NCBI GenBank assembly: GCA_009845645.1 | Contig: VXZF01000324.1 | Coordinates: forward strand, 1 to 9,013 | Reading direction: 5' to 3' | DNA from: Gemmatimonadota bacterium | Lineage (GTDB): Bacteria; Latescibacterota; UBA2968; UBA8231 | Length of the DNA stretch: 9,013 bases | Part shown: piece after piece, positions 6,515 through 9,013 of the stretch | Layout: every line of letters begins with the position of its first letter | Numbering within the stretch: the first letter of the stretch is position 1 | Position numbers and translations under genes: made by a program | The notes under the pieces: model-generated | Told to the model about the DNA's origin: nothing | Database searches by the model: none | What the model saw: the letters and a program-made list of their open reading frames with translations, nothing else

Positions 6515-6521
6515 CTCCTTT
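6515..6521 (-). promoter_or_regulatory. Ribosome binding site of the M20 peptidase gene
   Basis: AAAGGAG on the minus strand, 8 nt before the ATG at 6506. Its first bases are shared with the TAA of the lipoprotein gene, which fits translational coupling and decides the shorter M20 start. Confidence 0.8.
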
Positions 6522-6735
6522 ACCCACCTTGAGATTTAGTTGTATCGGCATCGGCTGCGCCACGCGGACAGAGCCACCCGCGCTCCCAGGACGGACCACT
6601 ACAATTTTCCTCAAGCGCTTCCAGCCGCTGCTCCTCGGTTCGCTTCCACGGATCCTTGGGCAGATCAGTCGGCCCTTGGGGATCGCTCAACCCGCAACCG
6701 ACCAACGCCATGCAGAGCATCCACTTTCTCGCCAT
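6520..6735 (-). CDS. Small lipoprotein, 71 residues
   Basis: The peptide begins MARKWMLCMALVGCGLSDPQ: a basic N-terminus, a short hydrophobic stretch and a lipobox L-V-G-C with the lipidated cysteine at position 14. After cleavage by signal peptidase II, a mature chain of about 58 residues would be anchored to a membrane. That chain is hydrophilic, with a Pro/Asp linker (DLPKDPWKRTEEQRLEAL), a short charged helix and two cysteines (Cys45, Cys56) that could form a disulfide. A GGAGG site (6741-6745) lies 5 nt before the ATG at 6735, which excludes the longer open frame starting at 6783. I recognise no family. It lies 13 bp upstream of the M20 gene and should be co-transcribed. Its link to the cytoplasmic peptidase is unexplained. 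The hydrophobic core is short (about nine residues), so export is likely but not certain. Confidence 0.65.
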   Translation of the reverse strand: MARKWMLCMALVGCGLSDPQGPTDLPKDPWKRTEEQRLEALEENCSGPSWERGWLCPRGAADADTTKSQGG

Positions 6736-6740
6736 ATTGG

Positions 6741-6745
6741 CCTCC
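6741..6745 (-). promoter_or_regulatory. Ribosome binding site of the small lipoprotein gene
   Basis: GGAGG on the minus strand, 5 nt before the ATG at 6735. It fixes the start directly before the signal peptide. It lies in the 67-bp divergent gap that must also hold the promoters of both flanking genes; I could not assign those promoters confidently. Confidence 0.75.
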
Positions 6746-6788
6746 GTTGCCCGCCTCTGACAATCTCCGTACTTTGGCCCCAATTCGC

Positions 6789-6795
6789 AAAGGAG
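6789..6795 (+). promoter_or_regulatory. Ribosome binding site of the TIM-barrel protein gene
   Basis: AAAGGAG on the plus strand, 7 nt before the ATG at 6803. Confidence 0.8.
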
Positions 6796-6802
6796 CTGAC
6801 CT

Positions 6803-8347
6803 ATGTCCCATCCCCCTGATTACGGCATCATCTACAACTGGGACGGTGCGCCGCACGGCTACTCGCCCGTTCCCCAGTCCATGGACGCCTTTCTCGACAA
6901 GACGTATGCCCCCCTCGAAGACACCCAAGTCGGTGCCCTGTTTTGGTGCGTGGGCGAACACGCCACCCGCTGGCCAAGCGACGCGCTCGAACTAGTCGGC
7001 GATCTTCACCAGCGCCGCTATGAAAGCGCCGCTAGCTACATCCACACCGAAAACATCCGCCGCATGTTGGATCGAGGCGAGGATCCCCAACAGGCCGTTA
7101 TCGACCGCGGCCACGAGTTAAACCTCCATGTCTATGCCTCGCTGCGCATGAACGACAATCACTTCAACGGCGCTCAGCTAAGCGACCTCCAGACCCTGCA
7201 CCACGTCGAACTGACCAAACTGCGCAAAGACCACCCCGAATGGCTCCTCGGCGAAGATACCGAGGAGTGGTTTGCCCTGTCGTGGAATATGGCCATCCCC
7301 CAAGTGCGCGAAAATCGCTTCCAACACTTGCGCGAAGTTTGCCAAAACTACCCCTGGGACGGCGTCGAGCTCGACTGGCAACGCCACCCCTTCCACTTCC
7401 CCGCCGACTATGCCTATCGCCTGCGCTACATTTTCACCGATTTCATGCGGGCGGCGCGGCAACTGACCGACGAACTGGCCCAACAGCGCGGCCGACCTTT
7501 CTACCTAGCAGCCCGCGTCGCCGGCTCCATCGAGGGCTGTCACCGCATTGGCTACGACGTGGAAACCTGGGCAAAAGAAAACCTCGTCGATATCCTAATT
7601 CCGGCCGGTGCCGCCGCTACCGATCCAGCCATTGAAGTCAGTGCCTTCCGCGCCCTCTGCACCGACCGCGACATCGCCCTCTACCCAGGTTTTGACGGCG
7701 GCGTCCCCGGCCCGGCCGCCGGCCCCGAAGGCGAAACGGCCCGCCACAACATGCGTACCAAAGCCACGGCCATGCAGTATCACGGCCAAGGCGCGACCGG
7801 TATATACGCGTTCAACTGGCACGCCGACCGCGATTCAAAGCGCGAATTGCTAACTCAAGTGGGCGCGGTCCAGACCTTGCGCCGCCAAGACAAGCTCTAC
7901 AACGCCACCCACCGCTTCCGCCAACACACCGGGGAGTGGCGCGGCGCGTACCAACACGACCGGCTGCGCGGCACCCTACCTGTCCCTCTCTATCCGACCA
8001 TGCGGGAGACTGGCCCGCACTTCGACCTCGACCTCGCCGATGACTTGAGCGCGGATCCACCAGCGACCATTACCCTGCGTCTGCGTCTGCAAGATTGGGT
8101 CGCGGGCGACGAGGTTCGCTGCTGCTGGGATGGCGAGGTATTAGCCGACCCGGACATCAGCTATTGCCACGGCGGAAACCCCAAACCTATCTCCGATGTC
8201 AGTGCCGCCGCTTGGCACAGCTTCGCGCTCACGGCCGACCAAGCCGCCCGCGGCCTTCACCGCATAGAAGTCGTTCTCTTGCAACGCCATCCCCAACTTG
8301 CTTGCGACTTGATACTAACCGACGTCGAGGTGGTCATCCTCTATTAA
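6803..8347 (+). CDS. Family-10-like glycosyl hydrolase-related TIM-barrel protein
   Basis: A 514-residue protein without signal peptide or membrane segment. The first 360 or so residues look like a TIM barrel of the loosely defined glycosyl hydrolase-like (GHL/family-10-like) group. LNLHVYASLRMND (106-118) is an early strand. YPWDGVELDWQRHPFHF (183-199) carries the acidic pair Glu189 and Asp191 followed by an Arg-His, the expected catalytic strand. YLAARVAG (234-241), VDILIPAG (262-269), IALYPGFDGG (291-300) and the late GATGIYAFNWHADRD (330-344) mark further strands. Residues about 400-514 look like an all-beta appendage (TITLRLRLQDWV, HRIEVVLL), perhaps a carbohydrate-binding or dimer domain. 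The ATG at 6803 has an excellent ribosome site. It is divergent from the lipoprotein-M20 operon. Glycan or glycoside turnover is inferred from fold only; the lack of a secretion signal suggests a small, imported substrate. Confidence 0.75.
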   Translation: MSHPPDYGIIYNWDGAPHGYSPVPQSMDAFLDKTYAPLEDTQVGALFWCVGEHATRWPSDALELVGDLHQRRYESAASYIHTENIRRMLDRGEDPQQAVIDRGHELNLHVYASLRMNDNHFNGAQLSDLQTLHHVELTKLRKDHPEWLLGEDTEEWFALSWNMAIPQVRENRFQHLREVCQNYPWDGVELDWQRHPFHFPADYAYRLRYIFTDFMRAARQLTDELAQQRGRPFYLAARVAGSIEGCHRIGYDVETWAKENLVDILIPAGAAATDPAIEVSAFRALCTDRDIALYPGFDGGVPGPAAGPEGETARHNMRTKATAMQYHGQGATGIYAFNWHADRDSKRELLTQVGAVQTLRRQDKLYNATHRFRQHTGEWRGAYQHDRLRGTLPVPLYPTMRETGPHFDLDLADDLSADPPATITLRLRLQDWVAGDEVRCCWDGEVLADPDISYCHGGNPKPISDVSAAAWHSFALTADQAARGLHRIEVVLLQRHPQLACDLILTDVEVVILY

Positions 8348-8379
8348 GAACTGACGACACGAGCGGAAGTCGCTGTACC

Positions 8380-8410
8380 TTGTGAAAATTCCGCCCATCC
8401 GTTGTATTAT
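8380..8410 (+). promoter_or_regulatory. Candidate sigma-70 promoter of the toxin-antitoxin operon
   Basis: TTGTGA (8380-8385) and TATTAT (8405-8410) resemble -35 and -10 hexamers, separated by 19 bp, or 18 bp if the -35 is read as TGTGAA. The spacing is long and the matches are partial. The location in the short gap between the TIM-barrel gene and the antitoxin, in a local AT-rich patch, supports it. Confidence 0.35.
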
Positions 8411-8418
8411 AAAGAAGC

Positions 8419-8445
8419 TGGAAGCTTGCCCGAAGAATGCTTCCA
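8419..8445. repeat. Inverted repeat in the toxin-antitoxin leader, possible operator
   Basis: TGGAAGC (8419-8425) and GCTTCCA (8439-8445) form a perfect 7-bp inverted repeat with a 13-nt spacer, just downstream of the candidate -10 box and 21 bp before the antitoxin ATG. Antitoxin-toxin complexes of MazEF systems commonly bind palindromes at this place to repress their own operon, so an operator is plausible. An mRNA hairpin is the alternative. The repeat is seen; the role is inferred. Confidence 0.4.
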
Positions 8446-8454
8446 ACCAATAGC

Positions 8455-8460
8455 AGAGGA
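8455..8460 (+). promoter_or_regulatory. Ribosome binding site of the antitoxin gene
   Basis: AGAGGA, 6 nt before the ATG at 8467. It favours this start over an in-frame ATG at 8437 that would lie inside the inverted repeat. Confidence 0.65.
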
Positions 8461-8466
8461 ACCACC

Positions 8467-8658
8467 ATGCCAGCATCTCAAGCAAAAGTAGCTATCCCCG
8501 GCAAGCGTCAGGTTCGTATAACCTTGCCGAATCCCCGCTCGGAAAAGGTGCAAAGGCGGGTAGCAAACTCGGTCGCCCGCTTAAACCAATCTCAGGAAGC
8601 CGACGCGCTCCAATGGGTCGAGGCCGTGTCTGAATTTGACGAGCGTGAGACGCGGTGA
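8467..8658 (+). CDS. MazE-like antitoxin (DUF3018-like)
   Basis: A 63-residue basic-to-acidic protein directly before and overlapping a MazF gene. The segment VRITLPNPRSEKVQRR (17-32) followed by the helix RRVANSVARLNQSQEAD and an acidic tail (WVEAVSEFDERE) resembles small DUF3018-type antitoxins, in which a short beta strand with P-x-x-R-S leads into helices. In such pairs the C-terminal part binds and blocks the toxin, and the N-terminal part may bind the operator. The ATG at 8467 is chosen because of AGAGGA 6 nt upstream. The gene ends inside the toxin coding sequence, so the two are translationally coupled. Antitoxin identity rests mainly on position, size and partner; the family resemblance is moderate. 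Confidence 0.75.
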   Translation: MPASQAKVAIPGKRQVRITLPNPRSEKVQRRVANSVARLNQSQEADALQWVEAVSEFDERETR

Positions 8659-8974
8659 CATCGTGACAGTGGCAGTCGCGGGCGATTTTGGGAAACCGCG
8701 CCCAGCCGTGATCGTCCAAAGCGACGTGTTTCCAGATGAGCACGGGTCGGTTATTGTCTGCCAAATAACGTCGGCCTTAGAAGATGCCCCCGATTTTCGG
8801 GTTACTATCGAACCCTCTAAAAGCAACGGCCTGCTCCGGACCTCCCAGATCATGGTGGACAAGCTAGTAACTGTACGGCGCAGGCGAATTGGTAGCCGCA
8901 TTGGCCGGTTGGAGGATCGGGAAGTTAGGCGTTTGAACCGAGCTCTTGCATTCGTGATGGGATTGGCAGACTAG
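8645..8974 (+). CDS. MazF/PemK-family endoribonuclease toxin
   Basis: A 109-residue protein of standard MazF size. MRRGDIVTVAVAGDFGKPRP begins the SH3-like barrel. GKPRPAVIVQSDVF (16-29) holds the conserved Arg19, and VCQITSAL (38-45) holds Thr42 in the catalytic position; both align with the Arg and Thr that catalyse mRNA cleavage in characterised MazF proteins. SNGLLRTSQIMVDKLVTV (60-77) is another family hallmark, followed by a basic C-terminal helix (RLEDREVRRLNRALAFV). MazF cleaves cellular RNA at short motifs when antitoxin is degraded; the motif specificity cannot be read here. The start is non-ATG: GTG at 8645 gives the family-typical MRRGD start and overlaps the antitoxin by 14 nt, while TTG at 8636 would add three residues. 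All key residues are intact, so the toxin is probably functional. Confidence 0.93.
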   Translation: MRRGDIVTVAVAGDFGKPRPAVIVQSDVFPDEHGSVIVCQITSALEDAPDFRVTIEPSKSNGLLRTSQIMVDKLVTVRRRRIGSRIGRLEDREVRRLNRALAFVMGLAD

Positions 8975-9013
8975 CAATCTGGCGAGAATCACCTATCGCG
9001 CCCTCTACCAATC

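Noticed and set aside
6507..6614. Longer start for the M20 peptidase
   Set aside because: It overlaps the lipoprotein gene. The ATG at 6506 has a well-spaced AAAGGAG, and the extension has no M20-like content.
8077..8090. CTGCGT tandem-like repeat
   Set aside because: It encodes the alternating Leu-Arg of a beta strand in the TIM-barrel protein; two units are not a meaningful repeat array.

Overview
This window looks like chromosomal DNA from a bacterium of moderately high GC. Most starts have strong Shine-Dalgarno sites, genes are packed tightly, and no introns or eukaryotic features appear. Nothing fixes the taxon. An uncultured environmental lineage is plausible, because several proteins fit broad families while carrying unusual motif variants. 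Hand counts of single 60-base lines gave about 57-68% GC in the metabolic genes (lines at 841, 7261 and 7381). They gave only about 45-50% in the left-edge toxin-antitoxin pair and the 168-residue orphan (lines at 181, 1261 and 1321), so these two segments may have a different history.

Left region (1-1757, all minus strand). The 168-residue orphan protein of unknown function is followed after 70 bp by a haloacid-dehalogenase-type HAD hydrolase whose motif III lysine is replaced by glutamate. A possible hairpin terminator comes next, then a DUF433 antitoxin-like gene that overlaps a DUF5615 PIN-like gene by 4 bases. The DUF5615 gene runs off the window edge.

Central region (1900-6735). A minus-strand pair encodes a HisC-like PLP aminotransferase and, 15 bp later, an aldo/keto reductase. 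It is divergent, across 126 bp, from a plus-strand UMF1-family (Atg22-like) MFS transporter. The transporter converges tail to tail on an M20 metallopeptidase, and their stop codons interlock. The M20 gene is preceded 13 bp upstream by a 71-residue lipoprotein gene. Aminotransfer, carbonyl reduction, export or uptake, and amide hydrolysis could serve one amino compound, but the sequence does not name a substrate.

Right region (6803-9013). A 514-residue cytoplasmic TIM-barrel protein resembling family-10-like glycosyl hydrolases is divergent from the lipoprotein gene across 67 bp. After it comes a complete MazE-like/MazF toxin-antitoxin operon on the plus strand, with a candidate promoter and an inverted repeat in its leader.

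No tRNA, rRNA, CRISPR array, transposase or prophage gene was recognised, and no gene-free stretch exceeds 300 bases. No clearly new multi-gene system is demonstrable. The best leads are the lipoprotein-M20 pair, the motif variants in four enzymes, the orphan protein and the TIM-barrel protein.
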